Part shown: positions 31,647 through 39,919 of the stretch, piece after piece
Layout: every line of letters starts with the position of its first letter
Numbering within the stretch: the stretch's first letter is position 1
Assembly: GCA_024281095.1 (NCBI GenBank)
Contig: JAMXLJ010000158.1
Coordinates: forward strand, 1-60,438
From: Acidimicrobiia bacterium
GTDB lineage: Bacteria; Actinomycetota; Acidimicrobiia; IMCC26256; JAMXLJ01
Length of the DNA stretch: 60,438 bases
Reading direction: 5' to 3'
Program-made: the position numbers and the translations under genes
The notes under the pieces: model-generated
What the model was told of the DNA's origin: nothing
Database searches by the model: none
The model's input: the letters and a program-made list of their open reading frames with translations, nothing else

Positions 31647-32681
31647 ATGCCGCCGCGTGGAGCGACCGACAACGGCCCAATGGGCGCCACCGGCAATGAC
31701 CCCACCGGTAATGACCCAGCCGGCCATGACGCGGTCGGAAATGAACCGGTCGGAAACGAACCGGTCGACGCGGTCTGGAAGCTGCACGAGTTCGTGCAGT
31801 CGCTGCAGGCATTGAGCGGCAACACGCGCGAGGCGTATGGGCGAGACGTCACGCAGTTCGTCGTATGGCTCGGTCGCGGAGCGTGTGACGGTCCTGAGCG
31901 TCTCGATCACGCGACGTGCCGGCGCTACCTCGCGTTTCTCACGACCCGTCGTCTCGCACCGCGATCGATCGCGCGCAAGGCCGCCGCGATGCGCGCGTAC
32001 CTCCGGTTCCTGCACCGCACCGGCGCGATCAGCAGCGATCCCAGCCGCGCACTTCGCGCGCCGAAGGGGCCGGCCCGCCTGCCTCGGGTCCCACGACGTG
32101 ACGAAGCTGCGGCCATGCTGGACCGGGCCGGCGCACTCGTCGGGTCGTCCACCGGCGACGTCGACGAGCGGGCCGAGGCGCTGGCCCTACGTGATGTCGC
32201 GGTGCTCGAGGTGCTGTACGGCACCGGCGTGCGGGTCTCGGAGTGCTGCGGTTTGACGTCGGCGACCTGCGACCTGCGCCACGGCCACATCACGGTCTCG
32301 GGCAAGGGCGCCAAGACGCGCCGCGTCCCGCTGGGCGAGCCGGCGATCGCCGCGGTGCGCGCGTACGTCGAGCGTGGGCGGCCCCGGTTGGCAGGCGCCG
32401 ATACCCCGGCTGACCTGGTGTTCCTCAACTCCCGAGGAAAGGCGTTGTCTCCCCGCGACGCCCGGCGGATCGTGGAACGCCACCCGTTGCCCGATGGAAG
32501 GTCGCTCCATCCGCATGCCTTGCGCCATGCCTACGCCACACACCTGCTCGAGGGCGGAGCCGACCTGCGGGTGGTCCAGGAGCTCTTGGGGCACGCCGAC
32601 CTCGCGACCACGCAGGTCTACACTCATCTGACCCGTGACCGGCTCCGTGCGGTCTACGACGCAACCCACCCACGTGCCTGA
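31647..32681 (+). CDS. xerC: tyrosine recombinase XerC/XerD family
   Basis: A 344-residue site-specific recombinase that would resolve chromosome dimers. All catalytic residues are present: Arg in GTGVRVSECC, Lys in VSGKGAKTRRVP, HxxR in LHPHALRHAYATH, His in LLGHADLATTQVYTHL with the Tyr nucleophile. The N-terminal SAM-like domain (LSGNTREAYGRDVTQFVVWL) is preceded by about 40 residues containing a tandem NDPTG/NEPVG-type repeat not found in ordinary XerC. The place near dprA/comM and before rpsB fits housekeeping XerC rather than a phage integrase. XerD is not visible. Confidence 0.9.
   Translation: MPPRGATDNGPMGATGNDPTGNDPAGHDAVGNEPVGNEPVDAVWKLHEFVQSLQALSGNTREAYGRDVTQFVVWLGRGACDGPERLDHATCRRYLAFLTTRRLAPRSIARKAAAMRAYLRFLHRTGAISSDPSRALRAPKGPARLPRVPRRDEAAAMLDRAGALVGSSTGDVDERAEALALRDVAVLEVLYGTGVRVSECCGLTSATCDLRHGHITVSGKGAKTRRVPLGEPAIAAVRAYVERGRPRLAGADTPADLVFLNSRGKALSPRDARRIVERHPLPDGRSLHPHALRHAYATHLLEGGADLRVVQELLGHADLATTQVYTHLTRDRLRAVYDATHPRA
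31690..31764 (+). repeat. five 15-nt tandem repeats in the xer 5' coding region
   Basis: Units such as CCGGCAATGACCCCA, CCGGTAATGACCCAG and TCGGAAATGAACCGG follow each other five times, encoding a Gly-Asn-Asp/Glu-Pro-Thr/Val pentapeptide repeat upstream of the core-binding domain. Confidence 0.85.
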
Positions 32682-33471
32682 CGAGACCATCGACGAAGCC
32701 GCTGCACTCGTTGCCGACCTCTGGCAGCAGTACAAGACGGACTCTGCTCCTGACGCGCGCGAGCGCTTGATCCTGCACTACTCGCCGCTCGTCAAGTTCG
32801 TCGCGGGTCGTGTCGCCGCCGGTCTGCCCCAGAACATCGAGCAGGCCGACCTCGTGAGCTACGGGATCTTCGGGCTGATCGACGCCATCGACAAGTTCGA
32901 CCCCGAACGCGGCTTCAAGTTCGAGACGTACGCGATCTCCCGTATCAAGGGCGCCATCATCGACGAGCTGCGTTCGATCGACTGGGTGCCGCGATCCGTC
33001 CGGTCGAAGGCCCGGGCGATCGAACGTGCGTATTCGAAGCTCGAGAACGAGCTTCGCCGCACGCCGGACGACAACGAGGTGGCCTCGGAGCTCGGCCTGA
33101 GCGAGAGCGAGTTCGCGCAGACCCTTTCGCAGATCTCGTTCGTCGGTCTGGTCGCACTCGACGAGCTGCTCAGCGCGGGTTCGGAACGCGGCAACTCCGG
33201 CACGGTGGGCGACACCATCGCAGACAGCGCGCACGACCCGGTGCAGGCGTTCGAGCTCGACGAGATGAAGCACGTGCTCGCCGACGCGATCAACCGCATG
33301 CCCGATCGTGAACGCCTCGTTCTCACGCTCTACTACTACGAGGGCCTCACGCTGTCCGAGATCGGCCAGGTGCTCGGTGTCACCGAGAGCCGCGTGTGCC
33401 AGATCCACACGAAGGCGATCTTCCAACTGCGCGGTCGTTTGAGCGAGCCCGAGCGTCCCGCGGTGCGCTGA
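32674..33471 (+). CDS. whiG: RNA polymerase sigma factor, FliA/WhiG family
   Basis: A 265-residue group 3 sigma factor. Region 2 reads ADLVSYGIFGLIDAIDKFDPE and FKFETYAISRIKGAIIDELRS; region 3 SVRSKARAIERAYSKLENEL; region 4 LVLTLYYYEGLTLSEIGQVLGVTESRVCQIHTKA with the DNA-binding helix. In streptomycetes WhiG controls sporulation; in motile bacteria FliA controls flagella; neither role is shown here. The frame also has GTG 32635; I prefer GTG 32674, which overlaps the xer stop by 8 nt, though neither has a clear ribosome-binding site. Confidence 0.9.
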   Translation: MPDETIDEAAALVADLWQQYKTDSAPDARERLILHYSPLVKFVAGRVAAGLPQNIEQADLVSYGIFGLIDAIDKFDPERGFKFETYAISRIKGAIIDELRSIDWVPRSVRSKARAIERAYSKLENELRRTPDDNEVASELGLSESEFAQTLSQISFVGLVALDELLSAGSERGNSGTVGDTIADSAHDPVQAFELDEMKHVLADAINRMPDRERLVLTLYYYEGLTLSEIGQVLGVTESRVCQIHTKAIFQLRGRLSEPERPAVR

Positions 33472-33588
33472 CATCCCGCAGGGTTTCGCACCGTTGCTCT
33501 GGTGAGACCTGAACGAAGCGGTTAGCATGCCGCCGCTTCCCCTCGCCTTCCCCGCGTCGTGTGCCGTCCGTCGCCGGGAGAAGGTCGC

Positions 33589-35310
33589 TTGGCTCGCCGC
33601 TTCGGTGTCGTCACCGCGCTCGTCGCGGTTCTCGTCGTTGGTGCTCCACTTCCTGTCGGTGCTGCGCGTTCGCGTGACGCCGCGGCGGCGTGGACCCGCC
33701 CCGTCGCGGGCGAGGTCGTCCGGCCGTTCGTCGCGCCGCCGTCCCGCTACGGGCCCGGTCACCGAGGTGTCGATCTTGCCGCGCCGCCCGGAACCGCCGT
33801 CGTCGCGGCGGGTGACGGTGTCGTCGTGTTCTCGGGGGATGTCGCCGGATCACTTCATGTCGTCGTGGCGCACCGCGACGGCCTGAGAACCGGCTACTCG
33901 TTCCTCTCTCGGATCGACGTCGCCGTCGGTGAGCCTGTGCAACGGGGGACGCGCGTGGGCACGTCGGGCGGTGCCGGCGACGCACACGCCGCCGGTGTTC
34001 TGCACTTTTCGTTGCGGGTCGGCGACAACTACGTCGATCCGATGGTGCTGTTCGCACCGCCCGACCTCGCCGCAATCGTGCACCTCGCGCCTCCAGGGGG
34101 TGGAGAAGTGGGGCCGGTCTCCGCGGCGCGCGAGGAGCGCATCATTGCCGAGGGTCTCTTCCACTCGCTGACGCTCCCGGCATGGGCGAAGCCCGACCAG
34201 ACGCATGACGACGGCGGCCTGGTCGGCGCCGTGGTGGACGCGTTCGGCGCGCTGGGCGGCAACGCGGTGGACTTCGCGCGTGGGTTCGTCGACGCGGGCG
34301 CGACCGCGCTCGACAAGGCGACGCGGTTCGTGACGTGGGCGGGGCAGCAGGCCGGCAAGCTTCCAGTGGTAGGCGAGGTCTCCGAGGTCGCGGCGCGGCT
34401 CCTCCAGTGGGCGCGCTCGCGTCTGCACTGCACGGATGACGCGCCCGACGCCGACGGAACCGGGGGCTCGGGTCACGCGCTCATGGTCGTCGCGGGGATC
34501 AACAGTGCCTGGGACGGCCAGGGCAACGCGGTCGGTCTGCCCACCGATTCGCTGCACTACGACCCTTCGGAGGTTCGCAGCTTCTCGTACGACGGCTCGG
34601 GCGCGTACCGCAACCCCGACACGTGGAACCCGCTCGAGGCCGCGGCGAATCAGCTCGCGGAGCAGCTCCGGACCATGGAGCGCGAGCATCCCGGGCGCGA
34701 GGTGGACCTCATCGCCCACTCGCAGGGCGGCGTCGTCGTGGATCTGTTCCTGCAAAGGATCTACCAGTCGTCGGATCCGAGCTTCCCGCCGCTCGGCACG
34801 GTGATCTCGCTGTCATCGCCCCATCGGGGCGCGCCGCTCGCAACCGCCGCGCAGCGGGTCGCCGGGTCCGCGAGCGGACGTGCCCTTCTCGATCACGTCG
34901 GTCCGACCGCCGGCCTTCCGCCACGGGACGCAATGTCGGTGCGTCAGCTCGACGAGCGGTCGCCGACGATGCAGTCGCTGTGGTCGAAGCGGCTGCCGTA
35001 CAACGTCGACTACACGAGCATCGGCGGGCTCGACGACTTCGTCGTCCCGGCGACACAGATCGACGTGCCGGGTGGTCAGCGCGTGCTCGTCGACCCGTCA
35101 GGCGTCGCGAACGACCACACGGCCATCACCCAGGACCGGCGCGCGATGCGCGCGGTGCGGCTCGCTCTGGAGGGCCGGCCACCGCCGTGCGTCTCCCTCG
35201 GCGAGGGCCTTCGCGGCGCAGTGGAGCCGCTTCTCGTCACCCGACTGGAGCAAGGCGTAGGCCGTGTCGGCGCGGGCCTGGGCCGCGGTGTCGACGCGCT
35301 GACGCCGTGA
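33589..35310 (+). CDS. secreted M23-like (LytM) and lipase-like fusion protein
   Basis: A 573-residue exported protein. TTG 33589 follows GGAGAAGG and starts a signal peptide (ARRFGVVTALVAVLVVGAPLPVGA). Residues about 35-155 are an M23 fold: zinc ligands His58 and Asp62 (GHRGVDLAAP) and His139 (VLHFSL) remain, but the usual HxH is VLH and the YxHL histidine is Phe (YSFLS), so peptidoglycan cleavage is doubtful. Residues about 295-540 are an alpha/beta hydrolase with nucleophile AHSQGG (Ser378), LDDFVVPA and ANDHTAI completing a triad. An M23 gene near rpsB is usual in actinobacteria; the lipase fusion is not something I know as common. Confidence 0.85.
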   Translation: MARRFGVVTALVAVLVVGAPLPVGAARSRDAAAAWTRPVAGEVVRPFVAPPSRYGPGHRGVDLAAPPGTAVVAAGDGVVVFSGDVAGSLHVVVAHRDGLRTGYSFLSRIDVAVGEPVQRGTRVGTSGGAGDAHAAGVLHFSLRVGDNYVDPMVLFAPPDLAAIVHLAPPGGGEVGPVSAAREERIIAEGLFHSLTLPAWAKPDQTHDDGGLVGAVVDAFGALGGNAVDFARGFVDAGATALDKATRFVTWAGQQAGKLPVVGEVSEVAARLLQWARSRLHCTDDAPDADGTGGSGHALMVVAGINSAWDGQGNAVGLPTDSLHYDPSEVRSFSYDGSGAYRNPDTWNPLEAAANQLAEQLRTMEREHPGREVDLIAHSQGGVVVDLFLQRIYQSSDPSFPPLGTVISLSSPHRGAPLATAAQRVAGSASGRALLDHVGPTAGLPPRDAMSVRQLDERSPTMQSLWSKRLPYNVDYTSIGGLDDFVVPATQIDVPGGQRVLVDPSGVANDHTAITQDRRAMRAVRLALEGRPPPCVSLGEGLRGAVEPLLVTRLEQGVGRVGAGLGRGVDALTP

Positions 35311-35348
35311 GTCACCCCGTCGAGCACATTCGAGCAAAGGAATCCGCG

Positions 35349-36491
35349 TTGATCCGTCACGTCCGTTCTCTGCGCGCAGCACGACACATCACCGCATCCA
35401 TCGTGCTCATCGCCGTCGCGCTGCTCGTCCCGGCGTGCAGCGGCGGCACGAAACAACGGCGCGCTGGCGCGCCGAGGTCCCGGCCCGCTCACGCCGCGCC
35501 GTCGTGGCAACACACCCTCGGCGCATGGCCGTCGAAGATCGTCGCGGACCACCGAAGCATCGTCGTCACCTGGGGCGCCGGACGCGTGACGGACCTCGAC
35601 TTCGACGGGAGGCGGCGTTGGACGGCGACGCTCGACGGGGATCAGTACGCCGACCCGGGGATCAGCTCCACCACGGTCGTCGCGCCGACACGTCGCGGAC
35701 TCGCTTCGCTCGACCGCGAGGACGGCACGAGACGCTGGCAGGTCGACGTTGCCGGCACGGTCTCGGCGATCGCGCTCGTCGATGCGCCATCCGGTGAAGC
35801 GCGCGTCGTCGATTCCACGCGTGACGGCGTGCTCGAGGGCCGTCACGCGGCCGACGGTTCCATCCTCTGGCAGAGCCGCGACAACCGGTCGGTCGGCGCG
35901 CGGGTGGTGTTCTCGGACGACCGGCGCCTCGCCATCGCGCTGTGGCGCGGGGCCGAGTCGTCGGTGCTGCGCGCCCACGACGTCGACAGCGGCGCCGTCG
36001 TCTGGGAACGCGAGGTCGCTCGCGCGGCCTCGGCGCCTGCGATCACCCACGGCCTCGTCGTGCTCGGCGCCGGCGACGACCACTTCCGCTCGCAGGCGCT
36101 CGCGTTCTCGGTGGGCGACGGCGCACCCATGTCGAGCGCGAGCCTCCCCGGGTCGTTCGGCTCGAGCACCGAGCCCGGCGTCGCGGGCGTCAGCGTCGTG
36201 TTGGTCGACCAGCTGGGGACCGCCTCGATGGTCGACATGCTCCACGGGCGGCTCGAATGGCAGACGAAGCTCGACGCGCCCGTGATCGGCGAACGCCCGA
36301 TCGTCGGCGACGACGTGGTCGTCCTCACGACGTACTCGCGGGAGCTGGTGTGGCTCGACCGGCATACGGGCCGCATCCTGAATCGCTTCGACGCCGGAGG
36401 CGTCCTCGCCGGCGCGGCGGCGGGTGAGGGCCAGGTCGTCGTCGGGCTTCGCTGGGTGGAGCCGCCCCGCGTCCAGGCGTATCCCCTCTGA
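35349..36491 (+). CDS. beta-propeller (PQQ-like) lipoprotein
   Basis: A 380-residue protein. TTG 35349, with AAAGGA 8 nt upstream, starts a lipoprotein signal ([16 protein letters not shown]; the cysteine follows LVPA). The rest is made of repeated blades such as [59 protein letters not shown] and [14 protein letters not shown], typical of PQQ-like WD-type propellers. It probably acts at the outer face of the membrane as a scaffold; no catalytic residues are evident. GTG 35307, overlapping the previous stop, is an alternative start. Confidence 0.8.
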   Translation: MIRHVRSLRAARHITASIVLIAVALLVPACSGGTKQRRAGAPRSRPAHAAPSWQHTLGAWPSKIVADHRSIVVTWGAGRVTDLDFDGRRRWTATLDGDQYADPGISSTTVVAPTRRGLASLDREDGTRRWQVDVAGTVSAIALVDAPSGEARVVDSTRDGVLEGRHAADGSILWQSRDNRSVGARVVFSDDRRLAIALWRGAESSVLRAHDVDSGAVVWEREVARAASAPAITHGLVVLGAGDDHFRSQALAFSVGDGAPMSSASLPGSFGSSTEPGVAGVSVVLVDQLGTASMVDMLHGRLEWQTKLDAPVIGERPIVGDDVVVLTTYSRELVWLDRHTGRILNRFDAGGVLAGAAAGEGQVVVGLRWVEPPRVQAYPL

Positions 36492-36551
36492 CCTGCGCCG
36501 TCACGGGCCCGGGGCGGCGGGGTCGCCGGCCTCGCCGCGGCGGCCCCCGGC

Positions 36552-36557
36552 TACAAT
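36552..36557 (+). promoter_or_regulatory. -10 element of the rpsB-tsf promoter
   Basis: TACAAT lies 115 nt before GTG 36673, in a 181-nt gap. The mRNA leader would be about 109 nt, long for this genome, and could hold an S2-responsive structure, but I do not recognise a known leader motif. Confidence 0.5.
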
Positions 36558-36672
36558 CGCCGGACCCGATCCGTACGACCGGGACTTCGCACGCCCGCAC
36601 ACCCGAGGTGCATCCGAGATCGTCCTGGCGGATGTCTCGCGGGCGGAGGATCAACCGAGGGAGGAACACGAC

Positions 36673-37620
36673 GTGGCTGTGGTCACGATGAAAGACCTGT
36701 TGGCGGCCGGGGTGCACTTCGGCCATCAGACGAGGCGCTGGAACCCGAAGATGAAGCGGTTCATCTTCGGCGAGCGCAACGGCATCTACGTGATCGACCT
36801 CCAGCAGACGCTGGCCCGGATCGACACGGCCTACCGATTCGTCCGCACCACCGTCGAGAACGGTGGGTCGATCATGTTCGTCGGCACGAAGAAGCAGGCG
36901 CAGGAGCCGATCCAGACCCAGGCCGAGCGCTGCGCGATGCCGTACGTCAACTTCCGCTGGCTCGGGGGCATGCTGACCAACTTCCCGACCGTGCACGCGC
37001 GCGTCGCGAAGCTTCGCGAGCTCGAGCGCACCGTGAAGAGCGGTGAAGCCGATCAGATGCCGAAGAAGGAAGGCCTTCGGGTCCGCCGCGAGCTGGCGAA
37101 GCTGGAGCGGAACCTCGGCGGCATCCGGAACCTGGAGAAGCTGCCCGACGCGATCTTCGTCATCGACACGAAGAAGGAGCACATCGCGGTCACGGAGGCG
37201 AACCGGCTCAACATTCCGGTCGTCGCGGTGGTCGACACGAACTGCGACCCCGACGTGATCGACTACGTCATCCCCGGCAACGACGACGCCATCCGTGCCG
37301 CCAACCTGATGTGCCGGGTGATCGCCGACGCAGTCGAGGAGGGCACGCAGCTCGCGCGGCGCAAGGGCGCCCGCCCCGGCACGCGCGCCGAAGACGTGGC
37401 CGCGGCACCACCGCTCGATCCCGCGGAGCAGCGCCGCAAGGCGGAGCAACAGCGCCAGGCGGCGGCCCAGGCCGCGCTCAAGCAGCGCGAGATCGAAGAA
37501 CGCGCGCGCAACGCCGGGAACACGCGCAAGGACGCCGCGAACGTGCCGGCCGCGGACGCCGCGGCCACCACGACGGCGCCGGCCGGTGAGACCGCGCCGG
37601 CGGAGGAAGCGAATGGCTGA
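36673..37620 (+). CDS. rpsB: 30S ribosomal protein S2 with extended tail
   Basis: A 315-residue S2. The core ([93 protein letters not shown]) ends near residue 235. A tail of about 80 residues, first charged and helical ([19 protein letters not shown]), then Ala/Thr/Pro/Glu-rich, follows. GTG 36673 has GGGAGGAA upstream. It overlaps tsf by 8 nt. Confidence 0.97.
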   Translation: MAVVTMKDLLAAGVHFGHQTRRWNPKMKRFIFGERNGIYVIDLQQTLARIDTAYRFVRTTVENGGSIMFVGTKKQAQEPIQTQAERCAMPYVNFRWLGGMLTNFPTVHARVAKLRELERTVKSGEADQMPKKEGLRVRRELAKLERNLGGIRNLEKLPDAIFVIDTKKEHIAVTEANRLNIPVVAVVDTNCDPDVIDYVIPGNDDAIRAANLMCRVIADAVEEGTQLARRKGARPGTRAEDVAAAPPLDPAEQRRKAEQQRQAAAQAALKQREIEERARNAGNTRKDAANVPAADAAATTTAPAGETAPAEEANG

Positions 37621-38458
37621 GTTCTCTGCGAAAGACGTCGCCGAGCTGCGCAAGCAGACCGGCGCCGGGATGATGGATTGCAAGAAGGCCCTCGAGGAAT
37701 GCGAGGGCGACATGGACGACGCCAAGGACTGGCTCCGCAAGAAGGGCCTTGCGGGTGCGTCCAAGCGCGCCGGCCGGGCCGCGTCGCAGGGCGCGGTCGA
37801 GGTCGTCGTCGACGGCGACGTGGGCGCGGTCGTCGAGCTCAACTGCGAGACCGACTTCGTCGCCAAGGGCGCCGACTTCAAGCAGACGGTGGCCGACCTC
37901 GCGAAGCTCGTCGCGAAGGAAGGCGAGGTTGGTCTGGTCGACAAGCCCTTCGGCGACTCGACCGTCGGTGACGCGATCACCCAGCTCGGCGCGAAGCTCG
38001 GCGAGAAGATCGAGCTCGGCCGGGTGGTGCGGTACGAGACTTCCGACGGCCTCATCGACGGCTACAAGCACGTGCAGAACGAGCGCGGCGTCATCGGTGT
38101 GCTCGTCGAGCTCGGTGGTGTCGACCCCGGCGACGCGAACGCACGCGAGATCGCGCACGACATCGCGCTGCACGTCGCCAGCGCGGCGCCCCGGTACACG
38201 ACGCGCGACGAGGTGCCGCCCGACGCGCTCGACAAGGAGCGGGCGGTACTCGAAGAGCTCACCCGCAACGAGGGCAAGCCCGAGGACAAGATTCCGCAGA
38301 TCGTCGAAGGACGCCTGAAGGCCTTCTACCAGGACTACGTGCTCGTCGAGCAGGCCTACGTCCGCGACCCCAAGACGACGATCGGGAAGCTGTTGGGATC
38401 GCTCGGGTCGAATGCCGCGGTGCGGCGGTTCGCGCGGGTCAAAGTGGGCGAGGAGTAG
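37613..38458 (+). CDS. tsf: translation elongation factor Ts
   Basis: Recycles EF-Tu by exchanging GDP for GTP. The 281-residue protein has the N-terminal UBA-like part ([25 protein letters not shown]), the core [19 protein letters not shown]-type strand ELNCETD, and [13 protein letters not shown]-like [29 protein letters not shown] stands before ATG 37613 within the end of rpsB. Confidence 0.97.
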   Translation: MAEFSAKDVAELRKQTGAGMMDCKKALEECEGDMDDAKDWLRKKGLAGASKRAGRAASQGAVEVVVDGDVGAVVELNCETDFVAKGADFKQTVADLAKLVAKEGEVGLVDKPFGDSTVGDAITQLGAKLGEKIELGRVVRYETSDGLIDGYKHVQNERGVIGVLVELGGVDPGDANAREIAHDIALHVASAAPRYTTRDEVPPDALDKERAVLEELTRNEGKPEDKIPQIVEGRLKAFYQDYVLVEQAYVRDPKTTIGKLLGSLGSNAAVRRFARVKVGEE

Positions 38459-38507
38459 CACGGCCGGCCTCCACGGGGAGACGGTCACGAGCGGACAAGG
38501 AGCGACG

Positions 38508-39248
38508 GTGGGCGAGAGCCGGTTCCGACGGGTGGTGCTCAAGCTGTCGGGTGAGGCGTTCGCCGATGCGTCGATCAACTTCGGCATCGATGCCGGTGTC
38601 GTGCAACGCATCGCCGAAGAGGTGGCCGCGGCGCGCGTCGATCTCGGTGTCGAGATCGCGGTCGTCGTCGGCGGCGGCAACATCTTCCGCGGCATGAGTG
38701 GCGCGACCCGCGGCATGGACCGCGCCCGGGCGGACTACATGGGAATGCTCGCGACGGTCATCAACGCGCTCGCGTTGCAGGACGCGCTCGAGGCGGTCGG
38801 TCAACCGACACGGGTCCAGACCGCGATCACGATGGCCCAGGTCGCGGAGCCGTACATCCCGCTGCGGGCGGTGCGGCATCTCGAAAAGGGCAGGGTCGTC
38901 GTGTTCGCGGCGGGCACCGGCAACCCGTACTTCACCACCGACACGACCGCGGCGCTGCGCGCCGCGGAGGTCGGCGCGGAGGCGATCCTGAAGGGTACGC
39001 ACTCCGGTGTCGACGGCGTCTACAGCGCCGATCCCCGGATCGACCCGGACGCAGTGAAGCTCCCGCAGGTGAGCCACTTCGAGGTGCTCAACCGCGGCCT
39101 CAAGGTGATGGACTCGACCGCGATCACCTTCTGCATGGACAACGAGCTCCCGATCATCGTCTTCGACGTCACGAAGCCCGGCAACATCCACCGCGCGCTC
39201 GTCGGTGAGGAGATCGGTACGCTCGTCAGCTCGACCACGGTGCCGTGA
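38508..39248 (+). CDS. pyrH: uridylate kinase
   Basis: Phosphorylates UMP to UDP; hexameric amino-acid-kinase fold. The 246-residue protein shows [65 protein letters not shown] and [20 protein letters not shown] 38508 follows AAGGAG by about 5 nt. Lies between tsf and frr as usual. Confidence 0.97.
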   Translation: MGESRFRRVVLKLSGEAFADASINFGIDAGVVQRIAEEVAAARVDLGVEIAVVVGGGNIFRGMSGATRGMDRARADYMGMLATVINALALQDALEAVGQPTRVQTAITMAQVAEPYIPLRAVRHLEKGRVVVFAAGTGNPYFTTDTTAALRAAEVGAEAILKGTHSGVDGVYSADPRIDPDAVKLPQVSHFEVLNRGLKVMDSTAITFCMDNELPIIVFDVTKPGNIHRALVGEEIGTLVSSTTVP

Positions 39249-39285
39249 GCCCGACGGTCGTCTGTTCGCGTCGGGGGGAGCCCCA

Positions 39286-39843
39286 ATGAGAGAAGAGGTC
39301 ATCGCCGACACCCGCGACAAGATGCGCAAAGCCGTCGCGCACTTGCAGGAGGAGTTCGCCGGGGTCCGCGCCGGTCGGGCCACGCCCGGCCTGGTCGAGA
39401 AGCTCAAGGTCGACTACTACGGCAGCGAGGTGCCGCTGCAACAGCTCGCGGGCTTCAGCGTTCCCGAGCCGCGGGTGCTCGTCGTGTCGCCGTACGACAA
39501 GGGCTCCATCAAGGCCATCGAGAAGGCCATCCAGGCCAGTGACCTCGGCATCAATCCGTCGAACGACGGCCAGGTGATCCGGCTCAGCTTCCCCCAGCTC
39601 ACAGCCGATCGTCGCAAGGAGCTCGTGAAGGTCGTGAAGCACCGGGCCGAAGAGGGTCGGGTCGCCGTTCGCAACATCAGGCGGCAATCCCGCCACGACC
39701 TCGAAGCCTTCGAGAAGGACGGCGAGATCAGCAAGGACGAGCTCGACCGGGCCGAGAAGGAGCTCGAGAAGCTCACCCACGAGGTCATCGCCGAGATGGA
39801 CCAGCTCCTCGGCCACAAGGAGCGGGAGCTCCTCGAAGACTGA
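39286..39843 (+). CDS. frr: ribosome recycling factor
   Basis: Splits post-termination ribosomes with EF-G. The 185-residue protein is a standard three-helix bundle RRF: DKMRKAVAHLQEEFAGVRAGRATPGLVE, VPLQQLAGFSVPEPRVLVV, IRLSFPQLTADRRKELVK and AVRNIRRQSRHDLEAFEKD. GGGGGGAG lies before ATG 39286. The gene that usually follows, uppS, is missing; cdsA comes next. Confidence 0.97.
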   Translation: MREEVIADTRDKMRKAVAHLQEEFAGVRAGRATPGLVEKLKVDYYGSEVPLQQLAGFSVPEPRVLVVSPYDKGSIKAIEKAIQASDLGINPSNDGQVIRLSFPQLTADRRKELVKVVKHRAEEGRVAVRNIRRQSRHDLEAFEKDGEISKDELDRAEKELEKLTHEVIAEMDQLLGHKERELLED

Positions 39844-39878
39844 GGAAGCCGGACACGCGCCCGCCCGACCCGCGCCAC

Positions 39879-39884
39879 TAGCCT
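39879..39884 (+). promoter_or_regulatory. candidate -10 element before cdsA
   Basis: TAGCCT in the 72-nt frr-cdsA gap ends 8 nt before an ATG at 39893 that opens an 8-codon frame (see next entry), and 31 nt before the cdsA GTG. Confidence 0.4.
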
Positions 39885-39892
39885 GGGCCGGC

Positions 39893-39919
39893 ATGGGGGA
39901 AATCGGGAGCCGACCGTGA
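39893..39919 (+). CDS. possible 8-codon leader ORF coupled to cdsA
   Basis: ATG 39893 encodes MGEIGSRP and its TGA overlaps the GTG of cdsA by 4 nt (GTGA). With the -10 element just upstream this resembles a near-leaderless mini-ORF. It may equally be chance, since GGGAG inside it can serve as the cdsA ribosome-binding site. Confidence 0.2.
   Translation: MGEIGSRP

Noticed and set aside
31647-32681. Xer-type recombinase as a phage or genomic-island integrase
   Set aside because: No tRNA, attachment repeats or phage genes are nearby, and the position fits the chromosomal housekeeping recombinase.
36492-36551. GC-rich stretch before rpsB as a terminator for the lipoprotein gene
   Set aside because: GGGCCC- and CCGCGG-type runs can pair in several ways, but no T-run follows.
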